Assembly (NCBI RefSeq): GCF_038235435.1
Contig: NZ_CP151275.1
Span: forward strand, 1,054,001-1,118,000
DNA from: Niveibacterium sp. SC-1
Lineage (GTDB): Bacteria; Pseudomonadota; Gammaproteobacteria; Burkholderiales; Rhodocyclaceae
Length of the DNA: 64,000 nucleotides
Direction of reading: 5' to 3'
In this document: one piece after another, positions 49,714 to 58,682 of the stretch
Position numbering within the stretch: position 1 is the stretch's first letter
Layout: each line of letters opens with the position of its first letter
The notes under the pieces: model-generated
Databases searched by the model: none
The model's input: the letters and a program-made list of their open reading frames with translations, nothing else
What the model was told of the DNA's origin: nothing
Made by a program: the position numbers and the translations under genes

Positions 49714-49881
49714 TCAGCTCTCCTCCTGCACCGGAAGATCCGCCCCGGGTTCTTGTTGCGGATCCTCGGGCGCTTGCGGATCTTGGGCTCCAAGCGCTTT
49801 CCTCTGCGCCTTCTCGGCCTTCTTCCGCTTCTTTTCCTGCTCCTTCTGACGTTTTTCGAATTGGTAGTTCGGCTTTGCCAT
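49714..49881 (-). CDS. Small basic protein, MAKPNYQFEKRQKE type
   Basis: 55 residues from ATG 49881. Sequence begins MAKPNYQFEKRQKEQEKKRK, so the first half is a charged, probably helical Lys/Glu-rich segment, and the rest is Pro/Gln/Glu-rich (DPQAPEDPQQEP). Short proteins with this start are widespread in betaproteobacteria and pseudomonads, as I recall, and have no assigned function. Convergent to the ABC-F gene with 165 bases between. Confidence 0.75.
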   Translation of the reverse strand: MAKPNYQFEKRQKEQEKKRKKAEKAQRKALGAQDPQAPEDPQQEPGADLPVQEES

Positions 49882-50149
49882 GATGTTTCCGATCGTGATG
49901 GTTCAGGAGAAGATACCGCGTTCGGGGCACTTCACCGGCGACGCAAGGTGAAAACGGACGGCGAGGCCAGGGATCTTGTCCCTCTGCCTGCCAGCAAACC
50001 GGCAGTGCCTGCGGAAAGGTGGCGCACCGTGGGCCCTTGCCAAGGCTGCCTCCGCACGGCCGGCTGACGCTGGTCAGGCCATTCCCGACGCCAAGCGAGT
50101 AGATTTCCGGTTTCGCCCCGAAGGCGGGTACCTGAGCGCTTGAACCGGA

Positions 50150-51814
50150 ATGACGCCTCCCACTGTCTCCTCCTCATCCTTGTTCGGCGGCGAGATCGGC
50201 GATCGTTCCAATCTCGCCGTCAAGCCCAGCCAGATCCTCCTCTGGGCCTGCGATGCCCAAGGGTATTTCGATTTCTTCAGTCCTTCCTGGTTTGCCTTCA
50301 CCGGACACGACCTTGCCTGCGAGCACGGCCAGGGCTGGCTGGACGAGGTGTACCCGGAGGATCGCCCCTTGCTCCGGCGGGACATCCTCGATGCGCTGCA
50401 GCGGGAAAGCCCGTGGCGGCGCACGTTCCGCCTGCAGCGCCACGACGGCGTCCATCGTTGGGTCTTGATGGAAGGGATGCCCCGCCATGCCGTGGATGGC
50501 CACTTCGCCGGATTCGTCGGGCATTGCCTCGACGTGGGTGGGCAGGAAGCGGGTGACGTGGCTGCGGACTTGTCCGCCTCGCAGATCACCCGGCTGCTGA
50601 CGCAAACCCGGTTGCTTGCCGTGATGGTCGAGCCCGACGGGACGATCTCGTTTGCCAATGAGCGCGTGGGCGGACTGCTGGGCCGATCGCAGGAAAGCCT
50701 CCGCGGCGCCTCCTTCTTCGAGCATTTCAGCGCCGAGCATCTGGATCTCCTGCCCGACGGCGGGCCCTTGCGCGACTTCCCCACCGAGTTTGAAACCACA
50801 CTCAGGGGCGACGGCCGATCCCTGGTCCTGTGGCATTCCATGGTGCAGCGGGACTACGCCGGCAGCCTCGCCGCGGTGGTCTTGCTCGGTGAGGACGTGA
50901 CCGCGCGGCGGAGCGAGGAAGACAAGCTCGCGGTGACCTCGAAGGTGTTCGAAAGCTCACACCTGGCCATGACCATCACCGATGCGGCGGGCACCATCCT
51001 GTCGGTCAACGACGCCTTCACGCGGCTGACCGGCTACGGCCGGGAAGAGGCGCAGGGGCAGAACCCGCGCATCCTGCAGTCCGGCCGCCACAGCCCCGAG
51101 TTCTACAAGGAGATGTGGCGCTCGCTGGTCACGAGCGGCCACTGGCATGGTGACATCTGGGATCGCCGCAAGGACGGCACCATCTATCCCAAGTTCATCT
51201 CCATGAACGCCATTCGGGATGAAGAAGGCCGCACCACCAACTACAGCTGCATCTTCTCCGACATCACCGAGCGCAAGGCGATCGAGGAGAAGCTCAGCCT
51301 GCTGGCTCACCTCGACGCGCTCACCCGGCTGCCGAACCGCACACTCCTGCGCGAGAGGCTGGGCGAGGCGATTGCCGACGCTGCCGGCGGCACGGACAGG
51401 GTGGCGCTGCTCTACATCGATCTGGACCGCTTCAAGCAGGTGAACGACAGCCTCGGCCACCAGGCCGGCGATCAGGTCCTGCTGGAGGTGGCGCGACGGA
51501 TGAGCGACTGCGTGCGCTCGGCCGACACGGTGGCGCGGATAGGCGGGGACGAATTCATTGTGCTGCTGCCCCGCGTCCGCGAGCTGGAGAACGCGGGTCG
51601 CATCGCCGGCAAGATTGTCGAGGCCCTCAAGCAACCCATCGCTCTCGGGCAACAAGAGGCGATCTGCACGCCCAGCATTGGAATCAGCATCTGCCCCGAC
51701 CACGGCGCCGATGTCGAGGCCTTGATCCATTGCGCCGACCAGGCCATGTACCGGATCAAGACCACCAGCCGCTGCGGCTATCACTTCTACGATCAGGCGC
51801 GCAAGGAAGCCTGA
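50150..51814 (+). CDS. PAS-domain diguanylate cyclase
   Basis: 554 residues. Three PAS-like domains (about 25-130, 145-255, 265-385; the third with GTILSVNDAFTRLTGYGREEAQGQNPRILQSG) and a C-terminal GGDEF domain (about 385-550) with DALTRLPNR and intact RIGGDEFIVLLP. The inhibitory I-site RSAD is 5 residues before GGDEF. Cytosolic; makes cyclic di-GMP. No EAL domain. Stand-alone gene. Confidence 0.94.
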   Translation: MTPPTVSSSSLFGGEIGDRSNLAVKPSQILLWACDAQGYFDFFSPSWFAFTGHDLACEHGQGWLDEVYPEDRPLLRRDILDALQRESPWRRTFRLQRHDGVHRWVLMEGMPRHAVDGHFAGFVGHCLDVGGQEAGDVAADLSASQITRLLTQTRLLAVMVEPDGTISFANERVGGLLGRSQESLRGASFFEHFSAEHLDLLPDGGPLRDFPTEFETTLRGDGRSLVLWHSMVQRDYAGSLAAVVLLGEDVTARRSEEDKLAVTSKVFESSHLAMTITDAAGTILSVNDAFTRLTGYGREEAQGQNPRILQSGRHSPEFYKEMWRSLVTSGHWHGDIWDRRKDGTIYPKFISMNAIRDEEGRTTNYSCIFSDITERKAIEEKLSLLAHLDALTRLPNRTLLRERLGEAIADAAGGTDRVALLYIDLDRFKQVNDSLGHQAGDQVLLEVARRMSDCVRSADTVARIGGDEFIVLLPRVRELENAGRIAGKIVEALKQPIALGQQEAICTPSIGISICPDHGADVEALIHCADQAMYRIKTTSRCGYHFYDQARKEA

Positions 51815-51831
51815 GGTCCGCGGAGAGGGGC

Positions 51832-51888
51832 GGCAACACGCAAGGCCTTTGCGTGTTGCCGGTCATGGCCGACCTGGGTCGGCCATGA
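51832..51888. terminator. Two adjacent perfect hairpins
   Basis: First: GGCAACACGCAA (51832-51843) with 51849-51860, 12-bp stem, 5-base loop. Second: TCATGGCCGACC (51863-51874) with 51877-51888, 12-bp stem, 2-base gap. Between convergent genes; no T-run, so possibly mRNA 3'-end stabilisers or a two-part terminator. Confidence 0.55.
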
Positions 51889-51895
51889 GGATGGT

Positions 51896-53140
51896 TCAGG
51901 CCTGCGACTGCCCGGCGACCGGCCGGTAGTCCGCGGGTCGCTCGCTACGCCCCATGAGCGCCAGTCCGCATGCCGCGAGACCCGCGAAAAGCGCCGGCAG
52001 GAAGAAGACCTGCGGCAGGCCCAGGCCCGCGACACCGAGACCTCCGGCAATGCCGCCCAGCGCCGAGGCGAGCGCCGTCGAGCTCATGAAGATGGCGGAC
52101 GCGGTGGCCACTGCATCGGGAAGCAGTCGTTGGGCCACGATGATGCCCAGCACCATGAAGATGCCCCAGACGCCGCCCATCAGGATCTGCCCGGCGAACA
52201 TCCCGGCTGCGGAAGGCCAGAGCGAGAAGCACAGATTGGCCGCCACACCGAGCACTGCCGCAACGCTCATCAGGCGCATGTTGCCCATCCGCCGCCCCAG
52301 TCCGACGCTGAAGGGCATGATCAGCAGCTCGATGAGCGGCTGGATCCCGATCACCGCGCCGCGGACGGCAGGGCTCAGCTTGAGATGCTCTTCCATGTAG
52401 ATCAGCAGGAAGCCGTACTTGATCGGTTCGCCGGCATAGACGAGCACGAAGAGGCCGGTGAAGGCCAGCAGCGGCAGCATGGCCCGCAGGCTCGAATGCG
52501 GCGTCGCGCCAGGCGCGGCTGCGGGCTTGGGCGTCGCGGCTACGTTCAGCGCGCCCAGCGGCACGATCTGCAGCAGCGTGCAGATGGCGGTCATCCAGAG
52601 CATCGGGCGCAGGCCGTACTCGGCTGCGACCCAGGCGCCCACGACCGGCCCGATGATCCAGCCACCCGTGAGCGCCATGCGGACGATCGCCACGACGCCC
52701 TCGTTGGCCTCGCCAGGCTTGCGACTCAGTTCGTCATGCACCGCCGTGAAGATCTGCGAGGTCGCCGCACCGGCAACCGCCAGGAGCAGGATGCTGGCTG
52801 CGAACGGCATCCAGACTGCCGTCGACAGCGCGACTCCCGCCCAACCGACGAAGCCCGCGATGGCGCAGATGCGGAACAGCCCGAGGCGGATCCCCGTGCG
52901 ATCGGAATAGCGCCCGATGAAGTAGCCCGCGATCGGCGCCGCAAGGCTCGTCAGGTAATAGAGCCCGGCCAGCGAGAGCGAGGCACCGAGTTCCTTCACC
53001 AGGAACAGGACGATCTGGGGCGCGGCTGCCGAAGCGCCGAGCCCGGACAGGAACATGGCAATCGTGGAACCGAGAAACAGGCGCGAGGCTGCAACCTCGC
53101 GCAAGGCGGACGTACCGCCAGTTTGGGTGTGGGTGGACAA
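51896..53140 (-). CDS. SET-family MFS sugar-efflux transporter
   Basis: 414 residues from TTG 53140, supported by AGAGGAG 7 bases upstream and the lack of an earlier ATG. Twelve hydrophobic segments; IGRYSDRTGIRLG is the loop 2-3 MFS motif, GEPIKYGFLLIYM and FTAVHDELSRKPGEAN resemble SetA/SetB sugar exporters. Role: efflux of sugars or analogues. The region 53141-53411 upstream shows no gene. Confidence 0.85.
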   Translation of the reverse strand: MSTHTQTGGTSALREVAASRLFLGSTIAMFLSGLGASAAAPQIVLFLVKELGASLSLAGLYYLTSLAAPIAGYFIGRYSDRTGIRLGLFRICAIAGFVGWAGVALSTAVWMPFAASILLLAVAGAATSQIFTAVHDELSRKPGEANEGVVAIVRMALTGGWIIGPVVGAWVAAEYGLRPMLWMTAICTLLQIVPLGALNVAATPKPAAAPGATPHSSLRAMLPLLAFTGLFVLVYAGEPIKYGFLLIYMEEHLKLSPAVRGAVIGIQPLIELLIMPFSVGLGRRMGNMRLMSVAAVLGVAANLCFSLWPSAAGMFAGQILMGGVWGIFMVLGIIVAQRLLPDAVATASAIFMSSTALASALGGIAGGLGVAGLGLPQVFFLPALFAGLAACGLALMGRSERPADYRPVAGQSQA

Positions 53141-53411
53141 GTCAGCTCCTCTGATACATCCGGGATTCGGCCAGAGCCTGGCGAAAGGATTCCGCCTGCG
53201 GGCTCAAAGCTCGGGCCGATTGTATGAATGCACGCGCGGACTTCGATTGCAGGGATTGCTCTTCCGGTATGGCCGGTGGCTGACCTTCGACGCCTGCGCA
53301 GGCCTGGATCGTCGCGACGTGGCGCCGAGTGACCCCGACGAGCCCGCGGCAACGAACGCTCAGGTGGCCAGACATGAGCGGCGGTCGAGACCTGTCCTCT
53401 CCCTCGAGTGG

Positions 53412-53891
53412 CTAGGTCTGCTCGTCCCTGTGCACAACGTGCCGGAACGAAAAGTCCTGCGCTTTCAATAGCGGCACCAGGAAGGACGGTCGAACATCGA
53501 GCGCAGCAAGTTCGCTCGGCGCGAACCACGCAAACTCCAGACTGCGCACTCCTTCGCGTCCCACATAGGGGCCCGGTTCATTCATCAAGGAACTGGCGCT
53601 CGACGGTTCCGCGAGGAAGTACAGGCCGACCTCGTGGTGCGACTCGCCCCGGTATCCGAAGAAGTTCTCCACCACCCAAACAAGCCGCACCGCCCTGACT
53701 TCGGCAGATAGCTCCTCCTTCATCTCGCGCGCCACCGCATCCGCTGCAATCTCACCCGGCTCTACCCGCCCGCCAGGGAGCGCCCAGAAAGCATCGCCTT
53801 CGGCACGATGCAGCAGAACGGCACCCTCTCGAACCACCACGGCGGCCGCGCGAAGATGAAATCGATAGTTTCCGACGGGGAAGCTGATCAT
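53412..53891 (-). CDS. Nudix hydrolase
   Basis: 159 residues. Nudix box GGRVEPGEIAADAVAREMKEELSAEV keeps the REMKEEL metal-binding core; the last Gly is Ser. MutT-like sanitising or house-cleaning pyrophosphatase, substrate unknown. No close partner gene. Confidence 0.88.
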   Translation of the reverse strand: MISFPVGNYRFHLRAAAVVVREGAVLLHRAEGDAFWALPGGRVEPGEIAADAVAREMKEELSAEVRAVRLVWVVENFFGYRGESHHEVGLYFLAEPSSASSLMNEPGPYVGREGVRSLEFAWFAPSELAALDVRPSFLVPLLKAQDFSFRHVVHRDEQT

Positions 53892-54123
53892 GGGCTTTGA
53901 GGACTGCGTTCAGCGGCCGCTGCGGGCGGTCCGCTGGAGTGACTTGTCGTGTCTAGTGCGCTTCGACTTTCGAGTCTATCCAGAGGGATCTACATTCGGC
54001 GCAATGCACTCCCTTTTGTGGACGCTCGAACGTCGTATCACCATGTGCTTGATTGCGGAAAGCGGACGGCCGCCGTCCTGTAGGACTCCAAAGCCGGAGC
54101 CTCCGCGAAACCCCGGGGCGGAT

Positions 54124-54393
54124 TACTGCAATTTGCCCGCAGAGCGGGGCGGGGTTTTCAGGGATCGAGTCGGCGGTGGCCGTCCAGGTGAACGGCTTGC
54201 AGTTTGCGTCGCATTGGCTGGCGAAGGCGTCGATCTTCTGCATCAGTTCCTTGAAGTTCTTGAACGAGCCACGCCGGATCGCCTCATAGAAGTACCCGAC
54301 CTGCGCCTTTACCTCGTCTTCGCCGCAGATCCATTCGAAAGGGGAGTCGAATGCCGGCTTCTCTCGCTCCTGCAAGGCCGGATTGTCACAGGC
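54124..54393 (-). pseudogene. Truncated gene lacking its 5' end at the amidase junction
   Basis: About 85 codons on the minus strand have strong third-position GC and a good protein sequence: CDNPALQEREKPAFDSPFEW, AQVGYFYEAIRRGSFKNFKE, MQKIDAFASQCDANCKPFTW. Four cysteines suggest a secreted domain whose signal peptide is missing. The only possible start is a GTG right after the amidase stop, without a ribosome site; near the 3' end the frame may shift to a TAA near 54124. I interpret it as the surviving part of a gene cut by insertion of the amidase module. Confidence 0.45.
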
Positions 54394-54406
54394 CACCCTG
54401 ACGGGC

Positions 54407-55894
54407 TCAGGACCACGGATCCTTGCAGGCCAGTGCCGCCATTGCGAAAGGCGCGATGCGCTCGGCGGCGGCGGCCAGGCCCAGTACCCCAAGGTCATCG
54501 AGGTGCCTGCCCATGATCTGCAGGCCGACCGGCAAGCCGCCGGCGGTGACGCCGGCCGGCACGGAGACGGCCGGTAGCCCCGTGAAGTTCCCGAGCGGCG
54601 CAAAGCCCACCCAGGCGTGCAGGTCGACCGGTAGCCCGTCGATGCACGGCGGCCCCTCACAGTCCAGCGCGAAGGCCGGGCACGCCGTGGTGGGCGTGAG
54701 CAGGAAGTCGTAGCGGGCCATGAACCGCTGGGTGGCGTTGACGATGCGCTGTCGCGCGAAATGGGCCGCCCGGAACTCGTCCGCCGTCCATTCCCGCGCG
54801 AGTAGCCTGGCGAGCCAGCCGTGGAGCTCCACGCCCTGCTCGGCGGCCAGGCGTACGAGGCCCTGGCGGTCGGTCTGCAACGCCACCAGCGCTTCGAACG
54901 TCGGGCCTGGATTGCCGAACCCCGGGTGTGCCACGTCGACCGTGCAGCCGAGCGCATCACCCAACCGACGCGCCAGCGCTTCTGTCGCCACGCGCACCTC
55001 GGGATCCACGGTGGCGAAACCCAGGTCCGGGCTGAAGGCCAGGCGCCGACCGCGCAGCGCCACTTCTGGCGGCACTGCCCAGGCGTCAATCTCGTCCGGG
55101 ATTGACACGCGATCGCGCGGATCCGGCCCCGCGAGCACCGACAGGGCCAGCGCGGCGTCTGCGGCGCTGCGCACCAGCGGGCCGATGTGTTCGAGCGATT
55201 CCCAGCTCGACACGCCTGGCAACCGCTCGTCGCGGCAACCGGGGTACACGGGCACCCGCCCCATCGAGGGCTTGAAGCCGACGATGCCGCACAACGCAGC
55301 CGGCAACCGGATCGAGCCGCCGCCGTCGCTGCCCAATGCCAGCGGGACCAATCCCGCAGCCACGGCTGCCGCCGATCCCGCGCTCGACCCGCCAGAGGTG
55401 CACTGCAGGTTCCAGGGATTGCGCGTGGTGCGGAACAAGGCGTTGTGGCCGAAAGCGCCGTAGCCGAATTCGGAGGTATTGGTCTTGCCGACCACGATGG
55501 CGTCGGCCGCGCGCAAGCGCTCGACCACCACATCGTCCTCTTGCGGCACATGGTCGCGGTAAAGGCGTGAGCCGTAGGTGGTCCGCAGGCCGCGCGTGGC
55601 GAGCAGGTCCTTCACCCCGACCGGCACGCCCGCGAGCGGGCCGGCGGGCGCGCCCGCGGCGATGCGGGCGTCGAGCGCACGGGCCGCCGCCAGCGCGCCG
55701 GCTTCGTCCAGCGTGCAGAAGGCGTTCAGTTCGCCATCGAGCGCGTGAATCCGCCGGAACGTCTCTTGCACCACTTGCTCCGCCGTGGTGCGCCTGGAGC
55801 GCACCGCAGCCGCAATTGGTGCAATGGCCCCCAACGCGGTACCCCCAGCGTCCGCCCCGGACGGGCACGCCGCATGCTCATCAGCAACATTCAT
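54407..55894 (-). CDS. Amidase (amidase-signature family)
   Basis: 495 residues. Ser-cisSer-Lys triad: Lys95 (GVKDLLAT), cis-Ser170 (TSGGSSAGSAAAVAAG) and Ser194 (GSDGGGSIRLPA). Hydrolyses linear amides or carbamoyl compounds. Start ATG 55894 lies a little far from AAGGA. Divergent from the ABC importer genes, across 180 bases containing the small inverted repeat AAGGA-AAG-TCCTT. Confidence 0.93.
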   Translation of the reverse strand: MNVADEHAACPSGADAGGTALGAIAPIAAAVRSRRTTAEQVVQETFRRIHALDGELNAFCTLDEAGALAAARALDARIAAGAPAGPLAGVPVGVKDLLATRGLRTTYGSRLYRDHVPQEDDVVVERLRAADAIVVGKTNTSEFGYGAFGHNALFRTTRNPWNLQCTSGGSSAGSAAAVAAGLVPLALGSDGGGSIRLPAALCGIVGFKPSMGRVPVYPGCRDERLPGVSSWESLEHIGPLVRSAADAALALSVLAGPDPRDRVSIPDEIDAWAVPPEVALRGRRLAFSPDLGFATVDPEVRVATEALARRLGDALGCTVDVAHPGFGNPGPTFEALVALQTDRQGLVRLAAEQGVELHGWLARLLAREWTADEFRAAHFARQRIVNATQRFMARYDFLLTPTTACPAFALDCEGPPCIDGLPVDLHAWVGFAPLGNFTGLPAVSVPAGVTAGGLPVGLQIMGRHLDDLGVLGLAAAAERIAPFAMAALACKDPWS

Positions 55895-56074
55895 ATAAGG
55901 AAAGTCCTTGCGCCTGATTACACGCCATTGAGCAAGTTACATTCCTGGCACTCATGTTGCTTGAACGACATGCCCGCAAATACGCAATTTGCCTTCCCCG
56001 GGCTAATGCATGCTGACTTCAATTCAGGCCACTGCCGACCGCCAAGCCTTCTTCATCTTCACGGAGCGAATGAC

Positions 56075-57730
56075 ATGAGCAGCCAGAAACATCCCCTCGT
56101 CAAGCCATCCCGCCGGACCTTCCTGAAGACCGCCACTGCGACCGGGGTGCTCGCGACCGCCTCGGGGCGGGCCCTGGCGCAGGCGGGCACTGCGCGGGCA
56201 AAGACGCTGGTCATCGCCGCTCCGGCGACGCCGCTCAGCCTCGACGTCGAGAATTCGCTGTCGCTCGGCACCATCGACACCGTCGCGGCCTTCTACGACT
56301 ACCTGATCGAGTTCGACACCATGCCCGACCCCAAGGTCGCCGGCGTGCTGCGCGAGAACCTGAAGCCCAACCCGAGTCTGCCCGGCGGCTACCACCTCAA
56401 GAGCCGCCTGGCCGAAAGCTGGACCTTTGCGCCCGACGGCAAGTCGGTGCAGTTCAAGCTGCGCCGCGGCGTGGTTAGCAACTGGGGCAACCCCTTCACC
56501 GCGAAGGACGTGAAGTACACCTTCGACCGCAAGTTCGAGGTCAAGGGCGCCGGCGCCTTCATGACATTCGTGATGGGGCTGCCGAACAAGGACGCGGTGG
56601 TGGTGGACGACGACTACACCATCACCTTCAAGCTCGAGAACCCGAATGCCATCCTGATGATCGTCTGCGGCCACCTCGCCAACCCGATCTTCGACTCGGT
56701 GAAGTGCAAGCAGATGGCCACGCCCGACGACCCCTGGGCCCGCAAGTTCCTGGACACCAATGTGGCCGGCTTCGGCCCGTACACACTGACCAGCCTGCAG
56801 CGCGGCCAGCAGCTGGTGGCCACCGCCCGAAAGGACTACTGCGGCGACAAGCCGTTCTTCGAGACGGTCATCTTCCGCGAGGTGCCGGCGTCGGCCACCC
56901 GGCTGCAACTGCTCAATGGCGGGTCGGTGGACATCGCCCAGGGGCTCTCGCCCACCGAGATGAAAAGCCTGGGTGCCAGCAAGACGGTCTCAGTGACGTC
57001 GATCGAGGCCTCGCAGATGATGTGGGTCGGCCTGAACACCGCCTTCAAGCCGTTCGACAACGTCAAGGTGCGCCAGGCGATGAACTTCGCCATGCCTAAG
57101 GACGAGATCGTCAAGACCGTGCTGCAGGACTTCGGCCGCAAGCAGAAGGCACTGATGCCCGAGTTCTACCCGGGTGCGACCAGCGAGTTCTACAAATACG
57201 ACTTCGACATCGCCAAGGCCAAGGCGCTGCTGGCCGAAGCGGGCCTGCCGAACGGGTTCTCCTCCACGCTGGCCTACAACGCGGGCGACCCGGTGCAGGA
57301 GTCCATCGCCATCATCTACCAGACGGCGCTCAAGCGCGTGGGCATCAACGTCGAGCTCAAGAAGATCGCGGCCGGCACCTTCTTTGACAGCCTCAGCAAG
57401 CGCACCGAGCCGATGATCTTCAACGTCGACGCGCCCTGGACGCCCGACCCGGGCTTCTCGCTCAACCTGTACTTCCAGTCCGGCTCGTTCATCGACTTCT
57501 CCAACTACAAGAACGAGAAGGTCGACGCCCTGATCAAGCAGTCGCTCACCACCCTCGACGAGAAGACGCGCATGACAGCCGTCAAGGAGGCACAGCGGAT
57601 CGTGAATGACGAGGCACCCTGGGCCTTCATTGCCAATCCTGGCTTCCATCTTGCTCATCGCAAGGACGTGGGCGGCATCGTGTACTACACCTCCAACCGG
57701 CTGAATTTCAGGGACTACAAGCGTGTCTGA
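56075..57730 (+). CDS. ABC transporter substrate-binding protein (peptide/nickel family)
   Basis: 551 residues from ATG 56075 (GGAGCGA upstream). Tat signal SRRTFLK followed by TATATGVLATASGRALAQA. SBP_bac_5 fold: RLAESWTFAPDGKSVQFKLRRGV, AKDVKYTFDR, GFGPYTLTSL, MNFAMPKDEIV. Captures a large amide or peptide-like substrate in the periplasm. First gene of a plus-strand operon of at least six genes. Confidence 0.92.
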   Translation: MSSQKHPLVKPSRRTFLKTATATGVLATASGRALAQAGTARAKTLVIAAPATPLSLDVENSLSLGTIDTVAAFYDYLIEFDTMPDPKVAGVLRENLKPNPSLPGGYHLKSRLAESWTFAPDGKSVQFKLRRGVVSNWGNPFTAKDVKYTFDRKFEVKGAGAFMTFVMGLPNKDAVVVDDDYTITFKLENPNAILMIVCGHLANPIFDSVKCKQMATPDDPWARKFLDTNVAGFGPYTLTSLQRGQQLVATARKDYCGDKPFFETVIFREVPASATRLQLLNGGSVDIAQGLSPTEMKSLGASKTVSVTSIEASQMMWVGLNTAFKPFDNVKVRQAMNFAMPKDEIVKTVLQDFGRKQKALMPEFYPGATSEFYKYDFDIAKAKALLAEAGLPNGFSSTLAYNAGDPVQESIAIIYQTALKRVGINVELKKIAAGTFFDSLSKRTEPMIFNVDAPWTPDPGFSLNLYFQSGSFIDFSNYKNEKVDALIKQSLTTLDEKTRMTAVKEAQRIVNDEAPWAFIANPGFHLAHRKDVGGIVYYTSNRLNFRDYKRV

Positions 57731-58682
57731 CGGCAGCCCGGCCAGCGCGGAAGCAGGGGACGCCGCGCCTGAACTGCGCGCGTTCCTGCACTTCGTGCTC
57801 TGGCGGCCCGGGTTCGCCATGGGCTATGCCATCGTGCTGGCCACGGCGCTGGTGGGGCTGCTGGCGCCGTGGCTGCCCCTGCATCCGCCGCGAGAAGCCG
57901 ACCCCAGTGCCTTCCTGCTGCCGCCCAGCCTGGTCCACCCCATGGGCACCGACGCGACGGGGCTGGACGTGTTCTCGCGCGTGCTGCATGCGCCCCGCGT
58001 GGACCTGGCGATCGCGCTGGTCTCGACGGCCTGGGGCGCACTCGTCGGCGGCGCCCTGGGCGCTTGCGCCGGCATGTGGCATGGCCGGCGCGGTGCCAAG
58101 GGCTGGACCGCCGCCGCGATCCTGCGCACAGGCGACGTGGCACAGGCCTTCCCGGTCTTCGCGCTGGCGCTGGTGCTGGTGGCCGTTCTTGGCCAGGGCG
58201 TGGCCTCCGTCGTGATCGCGATCGGCGCGGTCAACGTCCCGGTGTACCTGCGCCTCATGCGGGCCGAGACGCTGGCGCTGCGCAGCCGCAACTACGTGGA
58301 GGCGGCCGCCATCGCCGGTGCTGGCGACTTCTACCTGCTCGCGCGGCACATCGCGCCGCATGCCACCGCGCCGCTGCTCGCGCAGGCCACCATCAATACG
58401 GGCGCGGCCGTGCTGCTGACCGCCGGCCTGTCCTTCCTCGGCGCCGGCGTTCGCGCGCCCACACCGGAATGGGGATCGATGATCGCCATGGGCTTCCAGA
58501 ACATCGTCACCGGACAGTGGTGGCCGTCCATCTTCCCGGGGCTGGCACTGGCATTGACGGTGTTCGGCCTGGGGCGCATCGGTGCGTCCATCCAGGCTTG
58601 GTCCGACCCGCGTGAGCGCGTGCGGCCCACGCGGCGGCAATGGAACGCCTTCGTGCGAGACCGTACGGCCGGGGCCGACTGA
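57723..58682 (+). CDS. ABC transporter permease (DppC type)
   Basis: 319 residues from GTG 57723, overlapping the binding-protein gene by 8 bases. N-terminal helix, extracytoplasmic HPMGTDATGLDVFSRVLH (OppC signature), EAA loop YVEAAAIAGAGDFYLLARHIAPH. Inner membrane half-channel. Confidence 0.92.
   Translation: MSDGSPASAEAGDAAPELRAFLHFVLWRPGFAMGYAIVLATALVGLLAPWLPLHPPREADPSAFLLPPSLVHPMGTDATGLDVFSRVLHAPRVDLAIALVSTAWGALVGGALGACAGMWHGRRGAKGWTAAAILRTGDVAQAFPVFALALVLVAVLGQGVASVVIAIGAVNVPVYLRLMRAETLALRSRNYVEAAAIAGAGDFYLLARHIAPHATAPLLAQATINTGAAVLLTAGLSFLGAGVRAPTPEWGSMIAMGFQNIVTGQWWPSIFPGLALALTVFGLGRIGASIQAWSDPRERVRPTRRQWNAFVRDRTAGAD

Noticed and set aside
49882-50149. Possible cyclic di-GMP (GEMM) riboswitch before the diguanylate cyclase gene
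   Set aside because: GCAAACC and a GGAAAGG stretch are present, but the GGGACGCAAAGCC core and proper P1b spacing are absent.
53141-53411. Hidden gene or RNA between the Nudix and sugar-efflux genes
   Set aside because: No frame with coding bias, no tRNA-like cloverleaf and no conserved RNA motif seen; only promoter space for the exporter gene.
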